Positions 10,084 to 18,205 of a DNA stretch of 64,000 nt are shown piece after piece. The stretch comes from Nocardia flavorosea. GTDB taxonomy: Bacteria; Actinomycetota; Actinomycetes; Mycobacteriales; Mycobacteriaceae. The position numbers and the translations under genes were made by a program. The stretch's first letter is position 1. Each line of letters starts with the position of its first letter. The notes beneath the pieces are model-generated. The model had not been told where the DNA came from, made no database searches, and saw only the letters and a list, made by a program, of their open reading frames with translations. The DNA is taken from contig NZ_JADLQL010000003.1 in assembly GCF_015477805.1 (NCBI RefSeq), forward strand, positions 248,001 through 312,000, in the 5' to 3' direction.

Positions 10084-10339
10084 GTAATGAACACTATCGC
10101 CCGGAAGGGTCGGCCGCGTTACGGCACGGCGGGTCCGGCGTGAGGATTGTGCGGAAACGGTGCTCGGCGCGCATATTCATTACTGTCCCGACCTGTTGGT
10201 GGCGCCCGCCACGAATGGCTCATTCGAGACGCGGGCGGTAATGGGACACGGTCGGTGGTGCGGGGCGGTGGCCGGATCGGCGGGCGGAGAACGGTGTCGG
10301 CGTGTTGCCGGTGTGGCGTCGCCGGGAATCGGAGTCGCA

Positions 10340-10369
10340 TTGAAAGCTGTCGGTGGGTTGCCCTAAATT
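10340..10369 (+). promoter_or_regulatory. Predicted sbcD promoter, probably leaderless
   Basis: TTGAAA (10340-10345) and TAAATT (10364-10369) are separated by 18 bp. The expected transcription start lies at or next to the ATG at 10377, and no Shine-Dalgarno sequence precedes that ATG. A 6-bp inverted repeat (ATTCGC/GCGAAT, 10367-10384) spans the start codon. Confidence 0.5.
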
Positions 10370-10376
10370 CGCGGTC

Positions 10377-11570
10377 ATGCGAATCCTGCATACGTCGGAC
10401 TGGCATATCGGACGCACCTTCCACGGCGTCGACCTGCTGGCCGACCAGCAGCGGGTCCTCGAGGCGATAGCCGGACTCGTCGCCGCGGAAGGGGTGGATA
10501 CCGTGGTGCTCCCCGGCGACGTCTACGACCGGTCCATCCCCAGTGCCGACGCTATCGCGGTGTGCAACAGGGGTTTCGAGGCCATCCGCGCGGCCGGGGC
10601 GCGAATCGTGGCAACCTCGGGCAACCACGATTCCCCCACCCGGCTCGGCGCCGGGGCCAGTTTCGCCGCCGCCGGTGGGCTGTATCTGCGCACCACCGTG
10701 GCCGATTCACACCGGCCGATTCTGCTGTCCGATTCCCACGGCGAGGTCGCGTTCTACGGGATCCCCTACCTGGAACCGGAGATATGCCGCGCCGAACTCG
10801 GCGTCCCGCAGGCCCGCTCCCACGCCGAAGTGCTGGCCGCGGTGCTGAACCGTATCCGTGCCGATATGGCGCAACGCCCGGGGGGCCGGGCGGTACTGCT
10901 GGCGCACGCCTTCGTGGTCGGTGGAGTGGCCGGTGGTTCGGAACGTTCCATTTCGGTGGGCGGGGTGGAGACCGTTCCGCTGCAGTTGTTCACCGAACTC
11001 GCGGCCGACTATGTCGCCCTCGGGCACCTGCATTCCCCGCAGACTCTGGCCGGATCGGTGCGTTATTCGGGATCGCCACTGCCGTACTCGTTCGGTGAGA
11101 GTTCACACCGGAAGAAGGTGTGGCTGGTGGATCTCGACGCCGCGGGTCCCGCCCAAGTGCAGGAACGAGAACTACCGCAGGTCCGCGGTCTGAGCAAACT
11201 CACCGGAACACTGGAGGAACTACTCGGCGATTCCGCGTGGGAACCGGCCGAACAGCACTACGTTTCGGTCACCCTCACCGATTACGCCCGGCCGGTGGAC
11301 GCCATGCGGAAACTACGGGAGCGGTTTCCGCATGCGGTGCATGTGGAATGGGAGCGTCCACAGGCGGACACGGCACTGAAATACCGGGAGCGGGTGCGCG
11401 GCCGCGACGATACCGATATCGCCCGCACCTTTCTCGGCGATGTCCGGGGCGAACCCAGCGAAACCGAGATGCAATGGCTGGCCCGGGCACTGTCCGCCGC
11501 GGTACGCGAGCCCGAGTCCGCAACCGCCTTCGCGGAACCGGTGGACGCCGGAACGGAACTCACGGCATGA
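10377..11570 (+). CDS. sbcD: Exonuclease SbcCD subunit D (Mre11-type nuclease)
   Basis: The nuclease subunit of SbcCD, which opens hairpins and trims DNA ends. It is 397 aa from the ATG at 10377. The calcineurin-like phosphoesterase motifs are all present: HTSDWHIGRT at the N-terminus, LPGDVYDRS, SGNHDSPTR, LAHAFVVGG and ALGHLHSPQ. The C-terminal capping domain (VHVEWERPQADTAL) follows. The stop overlaps the sbcC start by 4 bp (ATGA), as usual for this pair. Confidence 0.95.
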   Translation: MRILHTSDWHIGRTFHGVDLLADQQRVLEAIAGLVAAEGVDTVVLPGDVYDRSIPSADAIAVCNRGFEAIRAAGARIVATSGNHDSPTRLGAGASFAAAGGLYLRTTVADSHRPILLSDSHGEVAFYGIPYLEPEICRAELGVPQARSHAEVLAAVLNRIRADMAQRPGGRAVLLAHAFVVGGVAGGSERSISVGGVETVPLQLFTELAADYVALGHLHSPQTLAGSVRYSGSPLPYSFGESSHRKKVWLVDLDAAGPAQVQERELPQVRGLSKLTGTLEELLGDSAWEPAEQHYVSVTLTDYARPVDAMRKLRERFPHAVHVEWERPQADTALKYRERVRGRDDTDIARTFLGDVRGEPSETEMQWLARALSAAVREPESATAFAEPVDAGTELTA

Positions 11571-14500
11571 GATTGCACCGGCTGGAGATGACGGCGTTCG
11601 GCCCGTTCGCCGAAACCACGGCGATCGATTTCGAGGAACTCGGCGCGGACGGGCTGTTCCTGCTGCACGGCCGTACCGGCGCGGGTAAGACCACGATCCT
11701 CGACGCCATCGCCTACGCGCTCTACGGCCGGGTCCCCGGCGCCCGCGGGGACAAACGCCTGCATTCCGATCACGCGCCCGCGCATACCCGGCCCGAGGTG
11801 ATTCTCGAGGCGACCCTGGGCGGGCGTCGGGTCCGGATCATCCGCAGCCCGGAATTCGAACGGCCCAAACTGCGCGGCAGCGGAAACCGGGTGGAGCCCG
11901 CCAAGGCCACCCTGGCCTGGCTGGACGGACGCGGTACGAATCTGTCGCGGATCAACGAGATCGGTGATGAGGTCATCCGCCTGCTCGGGATGAGCGCCGA
12001 CCAGTTCTTCCAGGTCGTTCTGCTCCCCCAGGGAGATTTCGCTCGTTTCCTGCGCGCCGAGAACGAGGACCGGGAACGACTACTGGAGAAGTTGTTCGAT
12101 ACCGGCCGTTTCGGCACAGCCGAACAGTGGCTCGCCGCGCAGCGCAAGAACTCCGGTGAACAGATCGGGGCGCAGCAGCGCAATGTCGAGGATCTGATCA
12201 CCCGGGTCGCGGTGACCGCGGGTATCGACCGCACCGAGCGGATCGATATCCTCGATGCGGTCGAATGGTCACAGGATCTGCTGAACACCGCCCGCGGCGA
12301 CCTGGAGATGGCGCAACGTGAGTTGGCGCTGCGTCGAGAGGAATCGGCGGACGCCGACGAACAGGCGGAAAGCGAACGCCGTGCGGCCGAACGACGCCAC
12401 CGTCTCACCCTCGCGCGGCAGCAGCTCGACGACTACGCGGCCGATGACCGGCAGCGCGAGAACGACCGGGCCGAACTGGAACGGGCCCGGCGCGCCGAGC
12501 CGGCCGCCGCCGCGCTGGCGGAGGCCGAGGAGGCGGTGGAAGCCGCGCAGGGGTGCGATGCAGCGGCCGATGCCGCGGCCCGGCGATTGACTCGCCTGGC
12601 CGCGGAGCCCGAAAGCCTGGATGTTCCCGGGATTCGCCTGGTACGGCCCGACGCGCCTATCGAGCGAGCCGCCGGGAACCGGCCGGGTGAATCCGCCCGG
12701 GGGAGCACCCCGGTCGACGTTGTCCCTGCCGGGACGGAATCGGACCGTGGAGACGACGGCGGCGATTTCGCTCTGTTCGCGCTGGAGCCCGAGCGTGCGG
12801 CGGGTGTATCGACGCCGCACGCACCGGACAGCGGCCCGGACGAGGATCTCACCCTGGACACCGCGATCCGAGGCTGGAGCGCGCACCTCGGTCAGCTCGA
12901 GGAGATCCGGTCCGCCGCCGCGAACGCCGAGAAGCTACGGGCCGAGCTCGGCGAACTCGACGAAATCGGTGCGCGGCTGCGAGACCGGGCCGCGGAACTC
13001 ACCGCGCGCCGGGCCCGCTTGCCGGAGGCCCTGGCGGCTGCCGAGGCCCGAGCGCGCGAGGCAGACGACGCCAAGGCGGCGCTGCCCGGCCTGCGGTCCG
13101 AACACCAGCGGTTGCAGCAGGCGGCCACCGCCGCGGTCGAACTGGCCGGGGCGCGAACCCGGCTCGATCGAGCGCGTGTCGATTCCGACGCAGCGCGGGC
13201 GGCGCATCTGGAGGCCCGCGAACGGGTGCTGGATCTGCGTGCCCAACGTCTGGCCGGGATGGCGGCGGAACTGGCCGGGCATCTCGTAGACGGGCAGGCC
13301 TGCGCAGTCTGCGGATCGGCCGACCATCCACAGCCCGCGCGTGCCGGGACGGCGTCGGTCTCCGAAGACGACGAAGCGGCGGCCGTCGGAGCCGAACAGG
13401 CCGCCCACGTCACCTCGGAGCGTGCCCAGAGTGCAATGGCACAGGTGGAGCGTGATATCGAAGCTCTGGTCGCCCGCGGCGGCGATACCGACCCGGTGGA
13501 ACTCGCCGCGGCTCTGGACCGGGCCACCGACCGCTGGGGTGATGCGGAAGAGTTGGCCGCCACGGCCGGTGAATGCGCCGCCGAGATCACCCGCCTGCGC
13601 GCGGACGAGAATCGGCTACACGATGCCCTCCGCGAGACCGAGACCCAGGCCGGCGCGGTGGCCGCACAGTGGCGAGCCGGTCACGAACGGCTCACCGAAA
13701 TCGACCGCAAACTGCGCACCGCGGCAGGTCACGACGGGACGATCGGCCGTCGCCGCGAACGCCTGTACGCGCTGATCGCCGCCGCCGGGGACCGGCGCGA
13801 AACCCTGGGAGCCGCGCGGGCCGCGTGGGAGAAAGCGGCCGGATGCGTGGCGCGCGTCGAAAAGCTCGCGATTGCAGCTGGTTTCGGTGCGCGCGCGGAG
13901 GCGATCGAGAAATCGGACCGTTCCGGCTCGGCCGCGGAGGATCACGCGGCCCGGCTGCGTGCAGCCGCTGGAGCGGTGCGGGCCCGCCCATCGCGTGACA
14001 CGGGCGTCCCGGAGTTCGCCGGCGTACCGAACGGGTCGGGTATCGCCGGGCCGGGCGAGTCGGCAACAGGTGGAAGCGATTCCGCGGAGGCGGTCGGCGG
14101 ACACGAGGAGACCGGCGTCGCCGAGGTGGCCGGTGGATCTGAGGGTGCCGGCGTCGCGGGGCTGTCCGGGGAGCCTCAGGAGATCGGCGTTGCAGGGGCT
14201 GCCGGTGGTCCAGGGGCGGCCGAGATGGTGGGGTCGGCCGTTGACCCCGCGGCGCTATCGGCTGTTCTGCGCTCGTATGCGCCGTTGATCGCGGCGGCTA
14301 CCCGGACCCGGGAACGGCAGGAGACCATCCGTGCCGCCCTCGCCGCCGCCGAGGAGTCGCGGGCGGCCGCCCAGGCCGTGGTGGACGAACCCGAGATCCA
14401 GGCGGCCGCCGCGACCGAACCCCGTGACCAGGACGGACTCGCCGAGGCGGTGCACAAGGCCCGGCAGGCGCTGGACGAGGCAGTGGCTGTGCACGGGGCC

Positions 14501-15133
14501 GCCGTGCAGCGGGTCACCCGGCTGGAAACCCTGTGCGGACAGTTGTGGGCGGCGGTGGACCTCATCACCCCGGCGCAGCGGGCGCACCGGGAGCTGGCGG
14601 AGCTGGCCGAGGTTGTCGCCGGCCGTGGCGAGAACAACCGCCGGATGTCGCTGCGGTCCTATGTGCTGGCGGCCCGGCTGGAGGAGGTTGCGGTCGCGGG
14701 GTCGGCGCGGTTGCGCCGGATGTCGGGCGGGCGCTACGAATTCGTACACACCGACCGCGCCGGTACGCACGGCCGGCGCGGTGGCCTGGGGCTGGATATC
14801 CACGACGACTACACCGGTGCTGTCCGTCCCGCGCGCACCCTCTCCGGCGGGGAGACGTTCATGGCTTCGCTGTCGCTGGCACTGGGTCTGGCCGATACCG
14901 TCGCCGCGGAGGCGGGCGGGATCATCCTGGACACGCTGTTCATCGACGAAGGTTTCGGCAGCCTGGACGCCGATACCCTGGACGCCGTAATGGGGGTGCT
15001 CGACGAACTCCGCGCGGGCGGGCGTGTGGTGGGCCTGGTGAGCCATGTCGACGAGATGCGCCAGCGCATCCCCAGCCGTCTGCATGTCATCCGTGGAGCC
15101 CACGGTTCCCGAGTGCAGGCCACCGTCGTCTGA
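11567..15133 (+). CDS. sbcC: Exonuclease SbcCD subunit C (Rad50-type ATPase)
   Basis: An SMC/Rad50-like ATPase of 1,188 aa that partners SbcD. Walker A GRTGAGKTT is near residue 38. Long coiled-coil arms flank a zinc hook CAVCGS (Cys579, Cys582). The ABC signature LSGGETFMAS and Walker B IILDTLFIDEGFGSLD close the C-terminal lobe. Two low-complexity stretches interrupt the arms: about residues 346-428 (Pro/Gly/Asp-rich) and 804-891 (Gly/Glu/Ala-rich, with repeated GVAE/GVAG steps). They are of similar length, one in each arm. The start is fixed by the ATGA overlap with sbcD. Confidence 0.95.
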   Translation: MRLHRLEMTAFGPFAETTAIDFEELGADGLFLLHGRTGAGKTTILDAIAYALYGRVPGARGDKRLHSDHAPAHTRPEVILEATLGGRRVRIIRSPEFERPKLRGSGNRVEPAKATLAWLDGRGTNLSRINEIGDEVIRLLGMSADQFFQVVLLPQGDFARFLRAENEDRERLLEKLFDTGRFGTAEQWLAAQRKNSGEQIGAQQRNVEDLITRVAVTAGIDRTERIDILDAVEWSQDLLNTARGDLEMAQRELALRREESADADEQAESERRAAERRHRLTLARQQLDDYAADDRQRENDRAELERARRAEPAAAALAEAEEAVEAAQGCDAAADAAARRLTRLAAEPESLDVPGIRLVRPDAPIERAAGNRPGESARGSTPVDVVPAGTESDRGDDGGDFALFALEPERAAGVSTPHAPDSGPDEDLTLDTAIRGWSAHLGQLEEIRSAAANAEKLRAELGELDEIGARLRDRAAELTARRARLPEALAAAEARAREADDAKAALPGLRSEHQRLQQAATAAVELAGARTRLDRARVDSDAARAAHLEARERVLDLRAQRLAGMAAELAGHLVDGQACAVCGSADHPQPARAGTASVSEDDEAAAVGAEQAAHVTSERAQSAMAQVERDIEALVARGGDTDPVELAAALDRATDRWGDAEELAATAGECAAEITRLRADENRLHDALRETETQAGAVAAQWRAGHERLTEIDRKLRTAAGHDGTIGRRRERLYALIAAAGDRRETLGAARAAWEKAAGCVARVEKLAIAAGFGARAEAIEKSDRSGSAAEDHAARLRAAAGAVRARPSRDTGVPEFAGVPNGSGIAGPGESATGGSDSAEAVGGHEETGVAEVAGGSEGAGVAGLSGEPQEIGVAGAAGGPGAAEMVGSAVDPAALSAVLRSYAPLIAAATRTRERQETIRAALAAAEESRAAAQAVVDEPEIQAAAATEPRDQDGLAEAVHKARQALDEAVAVHGAAVQRVTRLETLCGQLWAAVDLITPAQRAHRELAELAEVVAGRGENNRRMSLRSYVLAARLEEVAVAGSARLRRMSGGRYEFVHTDRAGTHGRRGGLGLDIHDDYTGAVRPARTLSGGETFMASLSLALGLADTVAAEAGGIILDTLFIDEGFGSLDADTLDAVMGVLDELRAGGRVVGLVSHVDEMRQRIPSRLHVIRGAHGSRVQATVV

Positions 15134-15440
15134 TCCGCGGCCGCCGGTCCTTCCGGGTAACGCGGCCGAGCATCGCGAGGATTCGGGCCTACCGCCGGAA
15201 TCCGCGGAGTACGGCGGGCAAGTCGTCGATGATGTGGGCGCCTCCATTGCCGCAAGGTGCCCACCCGGATCGAATTCGATGCAGCTCACGAGGTGGTGGT
15301 TTGTTCTGCGATGCGGCGGACCCGGATACCGAGGTCTTCGGCAGCACCGCGTCGCTCGTCGGTCTCACCGAGGCGATCGACGTAACCCAGTTTGCTGAGC
15401 GGACGCCCGGACGAACCAGTTTCCTCGCGGTCGAGAGCCG
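15134..15440. other. Intergenic stretch between sbcC and ogt
   Basis: About 305 bp between convergent genes. A minus-strand frame near 15290-15420 reads somewhat protein-like (LSKLGYVDRLGETDERRGAAEDLG), possibly a gene remnant, but I cannot assign it. Confidence 0.35.
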
Positions 15441-15977
15441 TCAGCGGGGCGATTCGTGGTCGAGCAGCCAGCGTTTGGCGGGCAGTCCCCAGCGGAAACC
15501 GCCCAGGGTGCCGTCGGTGCGCAGGATCCGGTGGCACGGTACGAAGAGTGCGGCGGCATTGCGGGCGCATGCGCCGGCGGCGGCGCGGGTGGCGGCCGGT
15601 CGACCGGCGCGGGCGGCGAAAGCTGTGTACGAAATGGGATTACCGGGCGGAACCGTGCGCAGCACGTCCCAGGCATGCGCGAGGAACTCCCCCGACTGCT
15701 GCCGTACCGGAACAGCGTCGATCGCGGTGAGATCGCCCTGGTGGTAAGCGGTGACAGCCGCGGTCACGGAACCGAGTTCGGTGCGGGCGCGCACATTGTC
15801 CGGTCGTAGCGCGGGGTGGACGAGGACACGCAGGTCTTGCGGCGCCGCGGTCCAGCCGGCCGCCAGTACCGCACCGTCCGTTGCGACGATGGTGGTGAAG
15901 GGGCCGAGCGGGGTGTCGACGGTCGCGAAATCGGCTGTGCCGGTGTGGGTCGGGGAGAGGGTGGGGGCGGTCGTCAC
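15441..15977 (-). CDS. ogt: Methylated-DNA--[protein]-cysteine S-methyltransferase
   Basis: A suicide repair protein that moves the alkyl group from O6-alkylguanine in DNA to its own cysteine. It is 178 aa. The active-site motif VPCHRIL places the acceptor at Cys148, and the following GFRWGLPAKRWLLDHE is typical. The RNA/DNA-recognition helix region reads YTAFAARAGRPAATRAAAGACARN. The GTG start at 15977 overlaps the TGA of the Ada-AlkA gene as GTGA, so the two repair genes are translated together. Confidence 0.95.
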   Translation of the reverse strand: MTTAPTLSPTHTGTADFATVDTPLGPFTTIVATDGAVLAAGWTAAPQDLRVLVHPALRPDNVRARTELGSVTAAVTAYHQGDLTAIDAVPVRQQSGEFLAHAWDVLRTVPPGNPISYTAFAARAGRPAATRAAAGACARNAAALFVPCHRILRTDGTLGGFRWGLPAKRWLLDHESPR

Positions 15978-17548
15978 GAGATACTCACTTTCGCTTCGGG
16001 TTCAGCGGATTTCCCGGTGGCGCGGGCGCGCAGTTCGGAGCGCCACAGTTGCATGGACAGGTAGGAGCGCCAGGGTGACCAGCGCGTGGTGTCGGACAGG
16101 TCGATCCCGTGCCGGGCGGCGCCGCGGCGGACCACGAGATCGGTGGTGAGCAGGATGTCGGGGTCGGCGAGCAGCCGCATGGTCACGTAGTCGGCGGTCC
16201 AGGGTCCGACGCCCGGGAGTGCCAGCAGGTCGCGGCGCAGGTCAGCGGCTGTCCGGCCCTGGTGCAGCACCAGCTCGCCGCTCGCGAGTGCGGCTGCGAC
16301 GGCGGTGATCGAACGGATGCGCGCAGCGGGACCGGCCAGTACGTCCGCGCCGTGCTCGGCGATCGCGGCGGGAGTGGGGAACAGGCGCGGGATCGGCCCG
16401 TCGGTGGGTTCACCTAGCGCGGCGACCAGGCGGGCGGTGTGGGTGTTCGCGGCCGCCACCGAAATCTGCTGACCGATCATGGTGCGTAGCAACAGTTCCG
16501 AGGCGTCCGCGCAGCCGGGTACCCGGATGCCCGGGGTGAACGGTGCACCGTCGCCGGCCGGCCCCGAGTGCAGGAGTGCTTCGTCGACGGCGACCGGATC
16601 GGCGTCCAGGTCCAGGAGATGCCGGATCCGCGCGACGGTGGGCGCGAGATCGCGCATATCTCGCAGGGCGAGGTCCGCGCGGACATGGCCCGGCAGCACA
16701 CTGAGCCGTATCCCCGCGTAACCGTGCGGGGTACGAAGATTGCGCAGGTAGGCGCCTTCGCCGGTCGGCTCGGTGCGCCACAGTTCGAGGCCGGGCGTCG
16801 TATGGGCCGCCAGGAACCATTCCAGCCAGTCCCGGTCGAGTGGTTCGCGGTAGGGCAGCCGCAGGGTGAGGGTGCCGCAGGTGGTGGCTGCTGCCGGGTC
16901 GTTCACCCCCGGTCCGGTCGGCCCTGCCGATCCGGACCGGTTCCGCGACGAATCGGCGCGATCCCGCCGCTGCGCCTCCGTGCGCATGGTGCTCGGGCTC
17001 ACCGCGAACACCTCGCGCACGGTGTCGTTGAACTGGCGGATACTCGCGAAACCGGCGGCGAAGGCGATATCGGACATCGGCATCTCCGTGGTCTGGATGA
17101 GCAGCCGCGCCGTATGCGCCCGATGGGCCCGTGCCAGCGCGAGCGGGCCGGCGCCGAGTTCGCTGGTGAGCACCCGGGTGAGCTGGCGTTGCGAATAGCC
17201 CAGCGTCGCCGCCAGCGCCGACACTCCGCCGCGTTCCACCAAGCCGTCGCCGATGAGCCGCATGGCCCGCGCCGCGAGATCCGCCCGGGTGTTCCACAGC
17301 GGTGACCCCGGCGCGGCATCGGGCAGACAACGCCGGCAGGCCCGGTAACCGGCCTGCTGCGCGGCGGCGGCCGTCGGGAGGAAGGTCACGTTCGCCGGTT
17401 TCGGGGTTATCGCCGGGCAGGACGGGCGGCAGTAGATCCCGGTGGTGCGGACGGCGGTGTAGAACTGCCCGTCGAACCGGGAATCGCGCGCGGTGACGGC
17501 GCGGTAGCAGCGTTCGAAATCCAGGACCGTGATGCTCACCCGGTTCAC
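15974..17548 (-). CDS. AdaA-type alkylation sensor fused to AlkA DNA glycosylase
   Basis: A 524-aa three-part protein. The N-terminal Ada zinc domain has Cys40, Cys44, Cys71 and Cys74, matching the spacing of the E. coli Ada Cys38/42/69/72 set, with Cys40 as the expected methylphosphotriester acceptor. An AraC-type HTH domain (about 95-195) follows, then an AlkA 3-methyladenine glycosylase domain (about 225-515) with the helix-hairpin-helix LPGVGPWTADYVTMR and a candidate catalytic Asp in LLTTDLVVRRG. It should sense methylation, activate transcription and excise alkylated bases. With ogt it covers both base excision and direct reversal. The start may be GTG 17548 or GTG 17539. This fusion is known in mycobacteria. 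Confidence 0.93.
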   Translation of the reverse strand: MNRVSITVLDFERCYRAVTARDSRFDGQFYTAVRTTGIYCRPSCPAITPKPANVTFLPTAAAAQQAGYRACRRCLPDAAPGSPLWNTRADLAARAMRLIGDGLVERGGVSALAATLGYSQRQLTRVLTSELGAGPLALARAHRAHTARLLIQTTEMPMSDIAFAAGFASIRQFNDTVREVFAVSPSTMRTEAQRRDRADSSRNRSGSAGPTGPGVNDPAAATTCGTLTLRLPYREPLDRDWLEWFLAAHTTPGLELWRTEPTGEGAYLRNLRTPHGYAGIRLSVLPGHVRADLALRDMRDLAPTVARIRHLLDLDADPVAVDEALLHSGPAGDGAPFTPGIRVPGCADASELLLRTMIGQQISVAAANTHTARLVAALGEPTDGPIPRLFPTPAAIAEHGADVLAGPAARIRSITAVAAALASGELVLHQGRTAADLRRDLLALPGVGPWTADYVTMRLLADPDILLTTDLVVRRGAARHGIDLSDTTRWSPWRSYLSMQLWRSELRARATGKSAEPEAKVSIS

Positions 17549-17944
17549 GATGTCAGGTCGAGCGGGGCGTGGCTAGCGGAAAACAGACATCATGGTGGGT
17601 GAGTCCTTGGGGCGCCGTGCCCGCTGTCTGTGCAGGTCACGGACGATCATGGTGCAGGTTCTACGCATCATCACTGGATGCGACGGCCTCGAGCGCACAA
17701 GCGGACCGGCCCGGCGGCAGCCGGCTCCGATATCGAAGACGATCTGCCCCCGGGGCGGTCGGCCGCGACTGCCGTGCCGTGCGGTTCGGACCGAGTGCAA
17801 CGGGTTGCCGATCCGGCACGGGATCGCAGCGTTGCGGATGCTGTCCGCCGCGCAGGCGCGACGGACCTCGGGGGTAACTGCACCGCGTGGCTTCGTGGCC
17901 CCGGGGTCTGGCGTGGAATTCGGGGCGGCGCAGTGCCCGTCCGG
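17549..17944. other. Intergenic stretch upstream of the adaptive-response genes
   Basis: About 395 bp between the Ada-AlkA start and the ybdD stop. It must hold the promoter of the ada-alkA-ogt unit, but I cannot point to a defined site. No gene is seen. Confidence 0.5.
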
Positions 17945-18205
17945 TCAGCAGCAGCGGGCGCCCGGGTTGCGTTCTGCGTCCGCGTGCCGCTCACGCCAGT
18001 ACGCGCGTTCGTCGGGGATCGGCTTGCCGGGGTGCACCCGGCGCATATGGGCGACGTAGCGCTGATAATCCTGGCCGCCGACGACGGAGTCCATATACCA
18101 GGCGACCGTGCGCGCCGCCCGGACCACCGCCGTTGCGCCCCTACGCCACACTGCGGGGCGCGGCGGGGTATCCCGGTGGTGGGCCGGTGCGGCGCGGCGA
18201 ATCAA
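17945..18205 (-). CDS. CstA-associated YbdD/YjiX family protein
   Basis: A small protein (86 aa from TTG 18205, shorter if an internal GTG is used). The C-terminal half carries the family pattern: GGQDYQRYVAHMRRVHPGKP, then an RER segment, ending in the conserved RCC. YbdD/YjiX proteins are encoded directly after CstA-family importers and are needed for their transport function in enterobacteria. The TTG start overlaps the cstA stop (TTGA), supporting translational coupling. The N-terminal 40 residues are basic and not conserved. Confidence 0.85.
   Translation of the reverse strand: MIRRAAPAHHRDTPPRPAVWRRGATAVVRAARTVAWYMDSVVGGQDYQRYVAHMRRVHPGKPIPDERAYWRERHADAERNPGARCC

Noticed and set aside
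11120..11566. Upstream extension of sbcC
   Set aside because: It overlaps sbcD out of frame; SbcC homology begins at the ATGA-coupled ATG at 11567.
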